Source: an uncultured Caldilineaceae bacterium | GTDB lineage: Bacteria; Chloroflexota; Anaerolineae; Caldilineales; Caldilineaceae | Assembly: GCA_951813625.1 (NCBI GenBank) | Contig: CATOTS010000014.1 | Coordinates: 62,001 to 126,000, forward strand | Direction: 5' to 3' | DNA length: 64,000 nucleotides | Shown: one piece after another, positions 17,542 to 26,109 of the stretch | Position numbering within the stretch: the stretch's first letter is position 1 | How the letters are laid out: every line of letters starts with the position of its first letter | Made by a program: the position numbers and the translations under genes | The notes under the pieces: generated by a model | The model's input: only the letters and a program-made list of their open reading frames with translations | The model's database searches: none | What the model was told of the DNA's origin: nothing

Positions 17542-18418
17542 GAACAACGGTCTAACTATGGTCGCCGTGTCGTTTGAAAAGGAACAGTACGCGGCGACGG
17601 AGGGCGGCAACCCGGTCTACATTGCGGTGGAGTTGAATGCTGATCCAAGGCGCACGCTTACGGTCCCGCTCAACGTAACCTTAGTCAACGGAACCGGCGC
17701 GGCCGACTTCAGCGGCGTGCCCGTCAGCGTGACCTTCAACAGCGGCGAGATGTCGAAGACCTTTGCCCTTACCGTTATGGATGACAGCAACGACGACGAC
17801 GACGAATGTCTGATACTGACCTTCGGTAGTCTGCCCGTTGGCGTTTCCGCAGACAAGCCGGACACCGCGACGGTCTTTCTTCTCGACACAGACATGCCGC
17901 GGCTAGCGGTGTCATATGGTGCGCCTAACTACACGGCGGCAGAAGGCGGGAGTCCGGCCGTGATCACGGTGGAGTTGGATGCCGATCCGGAGCGCACAGT
18001 TACGGTCCCGATCTCCGTAACGCACAACAGGGGCGCGAGCGAAGACGACTACGACGGCGTCCCCGTCAGCATGACGTTCAGCAGGGGGGATAGGTCGAAA
18101 ACATTCACGGTGACCGCGATAGACGACAGTGCGGTCGACGGCGACGAGCGCGTGGCGCTGTCCTTCGGGCCGCTGTCTGCCGAAGTGTATGCCGGCAACC
18201 CAAGCACGACTGTGGTCAACCTGGTGGACAATGACTCCAGATTGATGCTGGTGACGGCATCGTTCGACACGAGGACCTACTTGATCCCGGAGCTTGCCCA
18301 TCCGGTCGTTGCCTCGGTCACAGGTACCGTCACGGTGGAGTGGGATGTAGTTCCTTGGGGTACGGCGACAGTCCCCGCCGGCGATACGCGCAAACGAGAC
18401 GAGAGCGGCGGCGACTAA
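17465..18418 (+). pseudogene. Giant surface protein, fragment 4: terminal Calx-beta domains
   Basis: Real similarity begins around MVAVSFEKEQYAATEGG; residues before it in this frame overlap the preceding fragment. Two full Calx-beta domains (VAVSFEKEQYAATEGGNPV and LAVSYGAPNYTAAEGGSPAV) and a third, truncated one (TASFDTRTYLIPELAH) are present. The chain ends in AGDTRKRDESGGD without an anchor. The truncated last domain suggests that the 3' end was lost when IS982 and MITE 2 were brought next to it. All four fragments together give about ten Calx-beta domains. Confidence 0.65.
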
Positions 18419-18512
18419 GCGCTGAGCCAGCCAGCGTCAGGTTCGTCCAAGGGATATGCAGCCGATGTTCACCTTGACGGCGACCGACAACTGCGAGAGT
18501 CTAGGTACATTA

Positions 18513-19504
18513 ACCTGAGTTCGGAGTAAATGAGCGCCTTAACAAGCAGGTAGAATTGAAGTTCTCCTACAAAAGTTCTCCAGCAAAGAAAGGCGCTCAA
18601 GGATGAGTATACTCAAACTATTCTGTCAGTGGTTGGTTACACGGGAGAATGCCAAACTGTTGGGCGTGACTCGCAAGCGAGGGCCAGCCCCGCGGTTGAG
18701 CTTGCGTGAAGTGATGACGATTCTGATTCACTTCCACCAGTCGCATTGTCGCGATTTCAAGGCCTACGATGCGCAGCACGTATGTGAGCATGTGCGCAGT
18801 GAATTCCCTACTCTGGTCAGTTACACGCGCTTTGTGGCGTTAATGCCGTCAGCCCTGCCAGCAATGTGTCTCTATCCGCATGGGCGCTTTGGCCAGGCGA
18901 CAGGGGTGGCATTCATCGATTCGACCCCGTTGTCCGTCTGCCACAACCGGCGCATCGCCCGCCACCGAGTCTTTGCCGAGGTGGCCACGCGGGGCAAGAG
19001 CAGCCTGGGATGGTTCTATGGCTTCAAGCTCCATCTGATTGTCAATGACCAGGGTGAATTGCTGGCAGTTCAACTCACGCCCGGCAACATAGATGACCGC
19101 AAGCCGGTCCCACAGATGACCAAGAACCTATGGGGCAAGCTGGTCGGCGACCGCTGCCATCTCTCCCAAGCTCTCTTTGAGCGACTCTTCGCACGCGGAA
19201 TGCAATTGATGGCGGCAGACCGCCCGTTGCCGATCACGCCCATTCGCAACAACATACAGAATCGTCTCGTTGTTCTCGAAGACGAACTGCTCACGCGTAA
19301 GCGCTTCGTCATCGGGACCATCGTTGACCAGCTCAAGAATATCCCGCCGATTGAACATACCCGCCACCGGAGTCCAACCAACTCTATCGTCAATCTTATC
19401 GCCGGGCTGATTGCCTACACTTGGCAACCCAAGAAGCCGTCTCTCCATTTCCCAGACAATGACTTGGCTCTCTTGCCAGCCCTAATCTAACTCCGCACTC
19501 AGGT
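18513..19504 (+). mobile_element. IS982-family insertion sequence, copy 1
   Basis: Ends ACCTGAGTTCGGAGTAA (left) and the inverse of ACCTGAGTGCGGAGTTA (right) enclose one transposase gene; ACC-type termini are typical of IS982. No target duplication is seen (CATTA left, TAACT right). The right end touches MITE 2 at its second base, which points to a rearrangement after insertion. Confidence 0.85.
18603..19490 (+). CDS. IS982-family transposase (altered copy)
   Basis: A 295-residue DDE transposase. Conserved parts: PRLSLREVMTILIHFHQSHC, GVAFIDSTPLSVCHNRRI with the first catalytic Asp, GWFYGFKLHLIVNDQGE, TPGNIDDRKP with the second Asp, and ITPIRNN. Compared with the second copy at 52413 it lacks six residues near the N-terminus (CQWLV follows LKLF directly). 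It carries eight extra residues (MAADRPLP) before ITPIR and has Cys instead of Gly in GDRC. These changes suggest a degenerating copy even though the frame is open. Confidence 0.88.
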   Translation: MSILKLFCQWLVTRENAKLLGVTRKRGPAPRLSLREVMTILIHFHQSHCRDFKAYDAQHVCEHVRSEFPTLVSYTRFVALMPSALPAMCLYPHGRFGQATGVAFIDSTPLSVCHNRRIARHRVFAEVATRGKSSLGWFYGFKLHLIVNDQGELLAVQLTPGNIDDRKPVPQMTKNLWGKLVGDRCHLSQALFERLFARGMQLMAADRPLPITPIRNNIQNRLVVLEDELLTRKRFVIGTIVDQLKNIPPIEHTRHRSPTNSIVNLIAGLIAYTWQPKKPSLHFPDNDLALLPALI

Positions 19505-19789
19505 TAACTACTAAGCCACATGAAGCGTCTGTCTCGACCAGTGCTTCATCGCCGCCGCCATTCAGATTATCTGATTGCGTATTCGGTTGGCCGCCACCAC
19601 GTTGGATAAGCCGCACTGCAGGAATGGCGGCGTACCGCCGGTGAGCGAAGGTTTTGGAGGGGGGCGTTGCGGGGGGAGTCCCCCGCACAAGGGAGGGCCG
19701 CAGGCCCGACCGTCCAAATAGCAAGGAGAGAGAAAACACCTTCGCTCGCCTCTTTCATGGTCGCAGACTGATAGCGGCTGAGTAGTTAC
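19505..19789. mobile_element. MITE, copy 2 (left end damaged)
   Basis: Matches MITE 1 and 3 from TAACTACTAAGCCACA to AGTAGTTAC, but is shorter (about 285 bp) with internal differences and lacks the first G, where IS982 copy 1 ends. No 8-bp duplication is detectable because the left flank is gone. Confidence 0.8.
19659..19715. repeat. Palindromic GC-rich repeat, copy C (inside MITE 2)
   Basis: Same unit as 3946-4003, one C shorter in the GTCCCCC arm. Confidence 0.8.
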
Positions 19790-19894
19790 ACAGTATCAAT
19801 AATGATGAACAGGGGATTGACGCGCGCACCGTCTATGCTCGTTCTACAGTTTTCGGTCGGGCTGGCGACTCTTGCGTACAGTTGACAAGAAAGG

Positions 19895-21910
19895 ATGCCG
19901 CAAATCATGAACATCGAACTCAAAGCCCACGGGACGCAGGCAACGCTCGAGTTTACGCTCGACCCACCGGTCTCGGAATGGCGGCCCGGTCCGGCGAGAG
20001 AGGGAAACGGGCGTCATCGCTATGAGGCCGACGGCTACATCCTTGATATCGAGGAGGACCGCCGGCAGGACCACACGTTGTTCGAGTTCCGCCTGCGGCG
20101 AGCTTCGGGCGAGTCGTTCACAATTCATGAGTATCAAGTCAGGACGGAGAGCAGCTCGGCCAAACTCGACAGAGTCTGGCTGCCCTGGCATCTCAACCAG
20201 TACATCGAACCGCACGGGCTCATCCCGCACAGTGTTCACGAGACACACAGCCGCGATCGAGCGCTCGGCGACACGCACCGATCGATGGCCGATCGCAGGA
20301 TTCCGATCGCCATCGGAATGGACCGGGGCGGCGCAACGGTTCACGCCTACGGATTTCTTGACCAGCGCATCGAGACCGAGATCCTCTACCGTACGATGAC
20401 CCATTACGCTTCGGGCTTGCAACCCAAGGGAACGGTCCGCTACCAGCTGTGGCGCCCGATCGACGGCTACTCCATTGGCCCGGTCAGCGAGCACAGCGAC
20501 GGCTTCTTCATTGCCAGCGGCCCGTCCTGGTTCGACACGATGCAGATTTACCGTGCGCTGCACGACGAAAAGGCAGGCAGGGAGGTGCGGCCGAGCCCGG
20601 ACGCCGCCTGGGAGCCGCTGTGGGTGCCCTGGGGCGGCGCCGCAGGCAAGTGGGAGTGGGGTCGCGAAGAGGCACTTGAACCCGAAGAGGTGCTGGCCGG
20701 CGCGCAGATCGCTGCGGAGCTGGGCATGCGCGGCATGGTCAACTGGGGCGGGTGGTTCAGGGATATGCTGCCGCACTACTTCGGTGTCGAAGACATGGTC
20801 TGGGCCTACCCCGACGATGTCGGAGATTTCGTACCCATCCCGCGCAAATACCCTGACATGCGCGCGTTTGTCGATAAGCTGCACGGCCTCGGCATCCTGG
20901 TCATGCCCTGGGTCTCGCCATGGATGGCCGGCCGCGGCACCAAAATTCGGGAGAGTGTCAAGCACGCGCTGATCGAAGTCGACCTCGATCCCTCCGACCC
21001 ATGGTACAACGAGGCGACCTCGCGCCTTTGCCCGCAACAGCCTTTCACCCAGGAATATGTGCCCGAGCTGATGGCGAGGCTCATGCGCGATTACAATTTT
21101 GACGGGTACTGCGTCGACATGGTCGATTCGTGGGTTATGGAGCCATGCACAGCCGACCACGAACACAACTACAGTTCGGTCGGGCTGGCGATGGCCGACA
21201 CGTTTGCGCGCATGCGGGAAGCGATGGATGCTGTCAACCCCGACGCCGTGATCGAGTTCAGAGTGATGTACTCCAACATCAGCAATCTGTACAATGCCAC
21301 AGCCCACCGCGCGCCCGACACCGGGTTCACATCCTCATACGACGCCGACCGCCGCTGCTGCCTGATGCTGCGCTCCTATGTGCCCACCGGCGTCGCCGTG
21401 CACTTCGACCCCCTCTGGTGGCACCGCGATGAAACGAACGAGTCGGTCGCCAAGATGCTGTCGACAATGGTCGTGTCGGGCGTGCCCCAGCTAGGCGTCG
21501 ATCTGGTGAACATGCGGTCGGAGCATCGCGCGCTTGTCAAAGCCTGGCTCTCGTTCTACCATGAGCACAAGGAGGACTTTCGGTACGGGCAAATGAGGCC
21601 TGTTCAGAACGACAATCTCTATTCGACCATCAAAGTTGAACGCGATCACAAGGCATTTGTCAGCTACGCCCAGTATCCGGCCCTACGCGTCCAGCTCACT
21701 CCCGCGGCAGCCGAAATCTATCTTTTCAACTGCACCAACGACGACGCCCTCCACACAATTCTGACCGGCGTCGAGGGTGCATTTACGGCGAGCGTGCATA
21801 GCTACGACCTGAGCCCGGTGACCGAGGCGACGCTGCGCGCCTCCGGCGGCTCCCTTCTCGTTGACCTCGAAGTCCCGCAGGGAGGAGTCGTTGCGCTTTC
21901 CAGGAGCTGA
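19895..21910 (+). CDS. GH36/clan GH-D-like glycosidase (full length)
   Basis: A 671-residue cytoplasmic enzyme without signal peptide. N-terminal beta-sandwich (to about residue 230), then a (beta/alpha)8 barrel with WGGWFRDMLPHYF, VMPWVSPWMAGRGTK, the motif FDGYCVDMVDSW (likely nucleophile Asp at the end of strand 4), YSNISNLYNATAHRAPDTGF and SSYDADRRCC (likely acid/base). A C-terminal beta domain ends in VPQGGVVALSRS. Family members remove alpha-linked galactose or related sugars. The precise substrate is not readable. AAGAAAGG touches ATG 19895, so ATG 19907 may be the real start. It is followed 11 bp later by a sugar-acid dehydratase-like gene. Confidence 0.82.
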   Translation: MPQIMNIELKAHGTQATLEFTLDPPVSEWRPGPAREGNGRHRYEADGYILDIEEDRRQDHTLFEFRLRRASGESFTIHEYQVRTESSSAKLDRVWLPWHLNQYIEPHGLIPHSVHETHSRDRALGDTHRSMADRRIPIAIGMDRGGATVHAYGFLDQRIETEILYRTMTHYASGLQPKGTVRYQLWRPIDGYSIGPVSEHSDGFFIASGPSWFDTMQIYRALHDEKAGREVRPSPDAAWEPLWVPWGGAAGKWEWGREEALEPEEVLAGAQIAAELGMRGMVNWGGWFRDMLPHYFGVEDMVWAYPDDVGDFVPIPRKYPDMRAFVDKLHGLGILVMPWVSPWMAGRGTKIRESVKHALIEVDLDPSDPWYNEATSRLCPQQPFTQEYVPELMARLMRDYNFDGYCVDMVDSWVMEPCTADHEHNYSSVGLAMADTFARMREAMDAVNPDAVIEFRVMYSNISNLYNATAHRAPDTGFTSSYDADRRCCLMLRSYVPTGVAVHFDPLWWHRDETNESVAKMLSTMVVSGVPQLGVDLVNMRSEHRALVKAWLSFYHEHKEDFRYGQMRPVQNDNLYSTIKVERDHKAFVSYAQYPALRVQLTPAAAEIYLFNCTNDDALHTILTGVEGAFTASVHSYDLSPVTEATLRASGGSLLVDLEVPQGGVVALSRS

Positions 21911-21921
21911 GAGCTGCGCAA

Positions 21922-23103
21922 ATGAGAATCAAGGAAGTAAAGGCAATTGAGATCGACTTCGGGGCGATACGCGCCAAGCGCGGCCCCAAACGGGATGACC
22001 GCGCGCGCGGCTCCTCTTTTCAGTGGGAGGGTCTTGAGCCGGCAGGCCCCATGGCGCGCTACCCGGCGTACAAGGGGCGCAGGTCCTATGGGTCATCGAA
22101 GTGGAAGAGTACAGCCTGCGTCGTAACCGCGGAAGACGGGACATTCGGCCTGGGAGTCTCGAGTTTTGCCGGCCCTGTTGTCAGCATCGTCAACGACCAC
22201 CTTGGGCCGCAAATTGAGGGTGAGGACTGCCTGGCGACCGAGAAGGTTTTCGACATGATGGCGCGTCTGGCCGCACCGTATGGCAGTTACGGTCTGGCCA
22301 GCTATGCCATAAGCGCAATAGACCTGGCTCTGTGGGACCTGAAGGGCAAGATCCTGGACCGCCCCGTTTATGAACTCCTGGGCGGGCCGCAGAAAGAGCG
22401 TATCCCTTGCTACGCTACGGGCTTCGACAGCGCTTGGTATATCGAATTGGGATTCCGCGCCGTCAAGCTGCCCTTGCCATACGGTCCGGCCGACGGTACG
22501 GATGGTCTCTTCAGAGCCGAAGACATGGTCGCGAAGGTGCGCCAACAGGTCGGTCCCAGCGTCGATCTGATGCTGGACTGCTGGATGGCGCTCGATGTCG
22601 ACTACACAGTACGTCTGGCCGAGACACTGCGCCCCTACCGTCTGAGGTGGATCGAAGACTGTCTTCTTCCCGAAGACATGGACGGCTTCGCCCAGGTGCG
22701 CAAACGTTTGCCCTGGCAAACGCTGGCAGCCGGCGAGCACTGGTACATGCCACAAACCTTTTGGCACGCGGCCTACCGGAGAGTTGTCGACATCTTGCAG
22801 CCCGATGCTTCGTGGGCGGGCGGGATCTCCGCCTGCTTGCGGATTTGCCATTTTGCCGAGGCAGCCGGACTGGAAGTCATACTGCATGGCGGCATGAACA
22901 ATCCCTACGGCCAACATCTCTCTTTTGCCATGCCGGCGATATCCTGGGGAGAGCGCTCTGGCGGCGTTTCTCCGCCCGGCGTCCCCCTCGCCGAGACCGT
23001 TCTCCTGCCCGGGACCGCCGTGATCGAAGACGGTTATCTTGTTCCCAGCGACGCGCCCGGTTTCGGGATCGAGGTGGACACTGCCTGGCTAGAGGATATC
23101 TGA
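21922..23103 (+). CDS. Enolase-superfamily sugar-acid dehydratase (rhamnonate dehydratase-like)
   Basis: A 393-residue mandelate racemase/muconate lactonising type protein. The N-terminal capping domain contains SKWKSTACVVTAEDGTFGLG. The barrel carries the metal ligands in LMLDCWMALD (Asp), RWIEDCLLPED (Glu) and LAAGEHWY (Glu), and a catalytic His in LHGGMNNPYGQH. AVKLPLPYGPADGTDGL matches the L-rhamnonate dehydratase branch, which converts a sugar acid to a 2-keto-3-deoxy acid. ATG 21922 is 11 bp after the glycosidase stop, so the two are likely cotranscribed; the downstream monooxygenase follows after 73-106 bp. Substrate assignment is by resemblance only. Confidence 0.82.
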   Translation: MRIKEVKAIEIDFGAIRAKRGPKRDDRARGSSFQWEGLEPAGPMARYPAYKGRRSYGSSKWKSTACVVTAEDGTFGLGVSSFAGPVVSIVNDHLGPQIEGEDCLATEKVFDMMARLAAPYGSYGLASYAISAIDLALWDLKGKILDRPVYELLGGPQKERIPCYATGFDSAWYIELGFRAVKLPLPYGPADGTDGLFRAEDMVAKVRQQVGPSVDLMLDCWMALDVDYTVRLAETLRPYRLRWIEDCLLPEDMDGFAQVRKRLPWQTLAAGEHWYMPQTFWHAAYRRVVDILQPDASWAGGISACLRICHFAEAAGLEVILHGGMNNPYGQHLSFAMPAISWGERSGGVSPPGVPLAETVLLPGTAVIEDGYLVPSDAPGFGIEVDTAWLEDI

Positions 23104-23176
23104 GCCGGGCCCACGGGGGGCGGCGCGGGTTGTGACTGGTTTCCGGGGTTGGAGCAGACGTGCGAGGTGAGTAACT

Positions 23177-24433
23177 TTGCCAGAGGGGCCGGTCAACTCA
23201 GACAGGGGAGTGAGCAAGGGGCTGCGTGTCGGCGTTGTTGGCGGCTCCATCGCCGGGTGCGCCGCTGCCATCGAGCTTCAACGCGCGGGCTGCGAAGTCA
23301 CGATCTTTGAGCGTTCCGCCGGCTCGCTCAAGGACCGCGGCGCCGGCATCGGCATTCCTTTCGCGCTGGTCGAACTGCTCCAGGCGCGGGACCTCTTCGA
23401 TGTCGACATGGCGATCGTGCCCATCAAGCTGCGCGACTTTGTCACCCGCGTGCGCGGCAAAGATCGTCTGCTCCTGAAGCAGGGCTTTGTCATCGCCGCA
23501 ACCAGTTGGGACGAGCTCTACCGGAATCTGCGCCAACGCGTGCCGGACGAGATCTACCGCCAGGGCTGCGAAGTAAAGGCGCTGCGCGGAACCGCCGACG
23601 GAGTCGTGGTTGAACTGGCCGCGGGGCAAGACGCGACCTTTGATCTTGTGGTCTGCGCAGACGGCTACACTTCTACCGGCAGGCGCAGGCTCTTCCCCGA
23701 CCAGGGGCTTCGCTACGCCGGCTATATCATGTGGCGCGGCCTGCTCGACGAAGCTCAACTCAGTGACAACACGCCTTATGAGGGCATCAATATTTTCGCG
23801 GTATCGCCCCTGGGTCACCTCATCGCCTATTTGGTACCGGGAAAGAAGGGCGAGACGCAACCTGGCAAGCGGCGGCTCAACTGGGGCTGGTATGTCAACA
23901 CAGCGCACGCCGATTTGGCGGCGTCCCTCACCGACCGCAACGGCAAAACCCACGCCACCTCGCTGCCGGCCGGAAGTGTCGCCGAGAAGCGGGTAGACCG
24001 CTTGCGCGAAATGGCGCGAGAATTCATGCCCAGATTCGTCTCCGAAGCGATCGATTTGACAGAGCAGCCATTTATCCAGGCGATTTTCGATCTGCATACG
24101 CCCAATTATCGCAAGGGAAACGTCCTTCTGCTCGGTGATGCCTCCTCGGTTGCCCGGCCCCACGCGGCGGCCGGGGCCACCAAGGCGCTGTACAGCGCCG
24201 TCGCCCTGGCGCAGTCGCTCAAAACACAACCGTCGCTGGAGAGTGCCCTGACGCTGTGGAACGAGGAGCAGTCGCGCGAAGGCAGGCGGCTTGTGTCGCT
24301 TTCGCAGCGGCTCGGCAAGGCATTGCAGGACCCTAAACAGGACTGGCCAAGCATGGACGAACAGGCGATGAGGCTCTGGTGGAAAGGGGTTATTGGAGAC
24401 GAAGAGTGGTACGTGATGACTGACGACGAATGA
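23177..24433 (+). CDS. FAD-dependent aromatic-type monooxygenase
   Basis: A group A flavoprotein monooxygenase of 407-418 residues. The Rossmann fingerprint is GVVGGSIAGCAAAIELQRAG with the ribose-binding acid in FERSAG. The middle DG motif is DLVVCADGYTS. The GD motif is LLLGDASSVARPHAAAGATK. This arrangement is typical of PHBH/UbiH-like hydroxylases that use NAD(P)H and oxygen. Start is uncertain: TTG 23177 gives the track ORF, while GTG 23210 begins much nearer the Rossmann strand. Substrate unknown; the neighbouring SDR and P450 suggest an oxidative catabolic module. Confidence 0.85.
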   Translation: MPEGPVNSDRGVSKGLRVGVVGGSIAGCAAAIELQRAGCEVTIFERSAGSLKDRGAGIGIPFALVELLQARDLFDVDMAIVPIKLRDFVTRVRGKDRLLLKQGFVIAATSWDELYRNLRQRVPDEIYRQGCEVKALRGTADGVVVELAAGQDATFDLVVCADGYTSTGRRRLFPDQGLRYAGYIMWRGLLDEAQLSDNTPYEGINIFAVSPLGHLIAYLVPGKKGETQPGKRRLNWGWYVNTAHADLAASLTDRNGKTHATSLPAGSVAEKRVDRLREMAREFMPRFVSEAIDLTEQPFIQAIFDLHTPNYRKGNVLLLGDASSVARPHAAAGATKALYSAVALAQSLKTQPSLESALTLWNEEQSREGRRLVSLSQRLGKALQDPKQDWPSMDEQAMRLWWKGVIGDEEWYVMTDDE

Positions 24434-24485
24434 CGTGAATTTGATGTTTCTCGTCCGGAAGCGGCCTCCGGCAATTCCATTGCAG

Positions 24486-24561
24486 ACAGTGCCAACAGTG
24501 CCCACAGTGCCAACAGTGCCAACAGTGCCAACAGTGCCAACAGTGCCCAAAGTGCCCACAG
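24486..24561. repeat. 9-bp tandem repeat before the SDR gene
   Basis: ACAGTGCCA and close variants repeat about eight times between 24486 and 24561 and end at the Shine-Dalgarno AGGAGAAC of the SDR gene. Copy-number change would alter the leader without touching the ribosome-binding site. Confidence 0.85.
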
Positions 24562-24571
24562 GAGAACAATC

Positions 24572-25336
24572 ATGGCAGAGATGCTCGCAGGCAAAGTTGC
24601 GCTCGTAACCGGCAGCGCATCCGGCATTGGCCGCGCGACTGCGTTGGCCTGTGCGCGGGAAGGCGCGCGAACGGTCGTTTCTGACGTAGACGAAGAGGGC
24701 GGCGGCGAGACCGTTGCCATGATAGAGAATTCGGCGGGTGAGGCCATCTTTGTCAGAGCCGACGTTACGGATGAGCAGGAGGTCGCCGCTCTGATTCAGG
24801 CTACCGTCGCGGCCTTCGGGCGGCTCGACTGTGCCTTCAACAACGCCGGACTTGAGCGCGAGTACACGCACCCGCCGGAGCGTTTCAGCGAGGAGGCATT
24901 CCAATCAACCATCGATACCAACGTGCGAGGCGTCTGGCTCTGCATGAAGTACGAGATAGAACAGATGACTGAACAGGGTGCGGGCGCGATCGTCAACTCC
25001 TCTTCGATTGCGGGGCTGGTCGGGATACCGCGCCAGCCAGTTTATGTCGCGAGCAAGCATGCGGTTTCCGGCATGACCAAATCGACCGCCGTCGAATTTG
25101 CCGAGCGGGGCATCCGCATCAATGCCGTCGCCCCCGGCCTGGTCGACACGCCGCTCATGGAGCGCATATACGCCAGCAACCCGGATCTGCGGGAGGAAGC
25201 TGACAGCTGGCAGCCCATCGGCCGTCCGGGCAAGCCGGAGGAGATCGCCGAGGCGGTCGTCTGGCTCCTGTCCGACCGGGCCTCTTACGTGCTCGGGCAC
25301 GTCATGGCTGTCGATGGCGGCTTTGTCGCCCAATAG
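24572..25336 (+). CDS. SDR-family NAD(P)-dependent oxidoreductase
   Basis: Classical short-chain dehydrogenase of 254 residues. Cofactor motif VTGSASGIGRATALA (TGxxxGxG) with SDVDEE after strand 2, the NNAG stabilising motif, catalytic Ser in NSSSIAGLVG, YVASKHAV (YxxxK), and the PG motif NAVAPGLVDTPL. The C-terminus LGHVMAVDGGFVAQ is complete. Asp at the end of strand 2 favours NAD(H). Located after the FAD monooxygenase with a 138-bp repeat-bearing gap, and probably part of the same catabolic unit. The ATG at 24572 has AGGAGAAC upstream. Confidence 0.93.
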   Translation: MAEMLAGKVALVTGSASGIGRATALACAREGARTVVSDVDEEGGGETVAMIENSAGEAIFVRADVTDEQEVAALIQATVAAFGRLDCAFNNAGLEREYTHPPERFSEEAFQSTIDTNVRGVWLCMKYEIEQMTEQGAGAIVNSSSIAGLVGIPRQPVYVASKHAVSGMTKSTAVEFAERGIRINAVAPGLVDTPLMERIYASNPDLREEADSWQPIGRPGKPEEIAEAVVWLLSDRASYVLGHVMAVDGGFVAQ

Positions 25337-25409
25337 TACGCGTTTTCGACCGTAGGCCTTTCCACGCGGTACAGGCTGAACCGGGTTTCCAGACGGCTGT
25401 CGATCACTT

Positions 25410-25438
25410 TTGACATCGGGCGGCACCTGTGGAATACT
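25410..25438 (+). promoter_or_regulatory. Strong sigma-70-type promoter for the small transcription unit
   Basis: Perfect -35 TTGACA (25410-25415), 17-nt spacer, -10 AATACT (25433-25438) preceded by TG (25430-25431) as an extended -10. Predicted transcription start is about 25445, twelve bases before the Shine-Dalgarno of the 19-codon ORF. Confidence 0.65.
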
Positions 25439-25472
25439 GTCGGCATATCCCATAACAAAGGAGGTGATGCAA

Positions 25473-25532
25473 ATGGATAACTGTAGTCGTAGTACTGGTC
25501 CGGTAGCATCACCTCGGGATATTGTCCTCTAG
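25473..25532 (+). CDS. 19-residue small ORF with perfect Shine-Dalgarno
   Basis: ATG 25473 to TAG 25532 encodes MDNCSRSTGPVASPRDIVL. AAAGGAGGTGAT (25457-25468) is a 12-nt perfect complement of the usual 16S 3' end, at ideal spacing. The peptide has no signal or membrane stretch and no run of a single amino acid, so a classical attenuator leader is unlikely. The Shine-Dalgarno is paired in P1, so translation would need opening of that helix. It could be a real microprotein, or the ribosome-binding site could be a decoy or sensor. Confidence 0.4.
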   Translation: MDNCSRSTGPVASPRDIVL

Positions 25533-25555
25533 GGAGTGCTATCGGACCAGAAGCC

Positions 25556-25584
25556 ACAAGACCCCGTCATTGGCGGGGTCTTGT
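25556..25584 (+). terminator. Intrinsic-type terminator of the small unit
   Basis: ACAAGACCCCG and CGGGGTCTTGT form a perfect 11-bp stem with a 7-nt loop, followed by ACTTTCC. The T tract is short. Confidence 0.7.
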
Positions 25585-25647
25585 ACTTTCCCGGCCTGGT
25601 GGGAAGCGCAATCGAAATCCTCGGGCCCGGACCGAGCGCTCTGTAGG

Positions 25648-25887
25648 GCGAGCGCAGGGCCTGCCCCACTGGTGGCCGCGGCGTTCGCTGACTTGGGGGC
25701 GGCGCGTAGGGCCGCAGGTAGCACAGGTCTGCATTGACCCCATACGCGGCGGGGGACGCGCACTACGGCCGTGTGGGCACGGGGCGGGTTGGCGACGCGC
25801 TGGAATCGCGCAGGCACGGTGGCGGGGCGACGGGCGGCCGGTTGCGCAGGGCTGCATTAGAATCCACACGCGGCGGGTGGGGTTTCA
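25648..25887. repeat. Dispersed GC-rich intergenic repeat, copy 2
   Basis: Shares GCGGCGTTCGCTGA, TTGGGGGCGGCGCG and the CACACGCGGCGGG segment with 3822-3945, but is longer because of internal insertion or partial duplication. It leads directly into palindromic repeat copy D. No gene is supported here. Confidence 0.5.
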
Positions 25888-25944
25888 GGGGGGCGTTGCG
25901 GGGGGAGTCCCCCCGCACAAGGGAGGGCCGCAGGCCCGACCGTC
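25888..25944. repeat. Palindromic GC-rich repeat, copy D
   Basis: Same unit as 3946-4003, outside any MITE. Confidence 0.85.
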
Positions 25945-26076
25945 AAAAAGGACACAGGAAGGCGTTTCCCCCACTCCGCCAGTAGATGGACCGTCGACCG
26001 GGCATGACTTAGATGCAACCCGAAGCATGGGAATTCGAACTCCAATAGTTGACTGCATCCATCTCGCCGAAGACCA

Positions 26077-26105
26077 TTGACAGAGGGATTCGGTTCGGCT
26101 ATACT
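26077..26105 (+). promoter_or_regulatory. Promoter of the P450 gene
   Basis: TTGACA (26077-26082), 17-nt spacer, TATACT (26100-26105): a near-consensus sigma-70 promoter on the P450 strand, with predicted start about 26112 and a 120-nt leader. Confidence 0.7.
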
Positions 26106-26109
26106 CGAC

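Larger units (their letters stand above)
25445..25584 (+). ncRNA. Candidate structured small RNA / mini-mRNA
   Basis: A 140-nt unit between a strong promoter and a terminator, with three helices visible in the DNA. P1: GAGGTGATGC (25461-25470) with GCATCACCTC (25506-25515), 10 perfect pairs, burying the Shine-Dalgarno. P2: CTGGTCCGGTAGC (25495-25507) with GCTATCGGACCAG (25538-25550), 13 pairs with one G-U. P3: the terminator stem. P2's left arm lies in P1's loop and shares two bases with P1, so the two could compete or form a pseudoknot. It contains a 19-codon ORF. I do not recognise a known RNA family. Confidence 0.5.

Noticed and set aside
19844-21307. 487-codon minus-strand ORF
   Set aside because: Antisense to the GH36-like gene.
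23198-24904. 568-codon minus-strand ORF
   Set aside because: Antisense shadow of the FAD monooxygenase and SDR genes; no domain, composition follows the opposite strand's codon bias.
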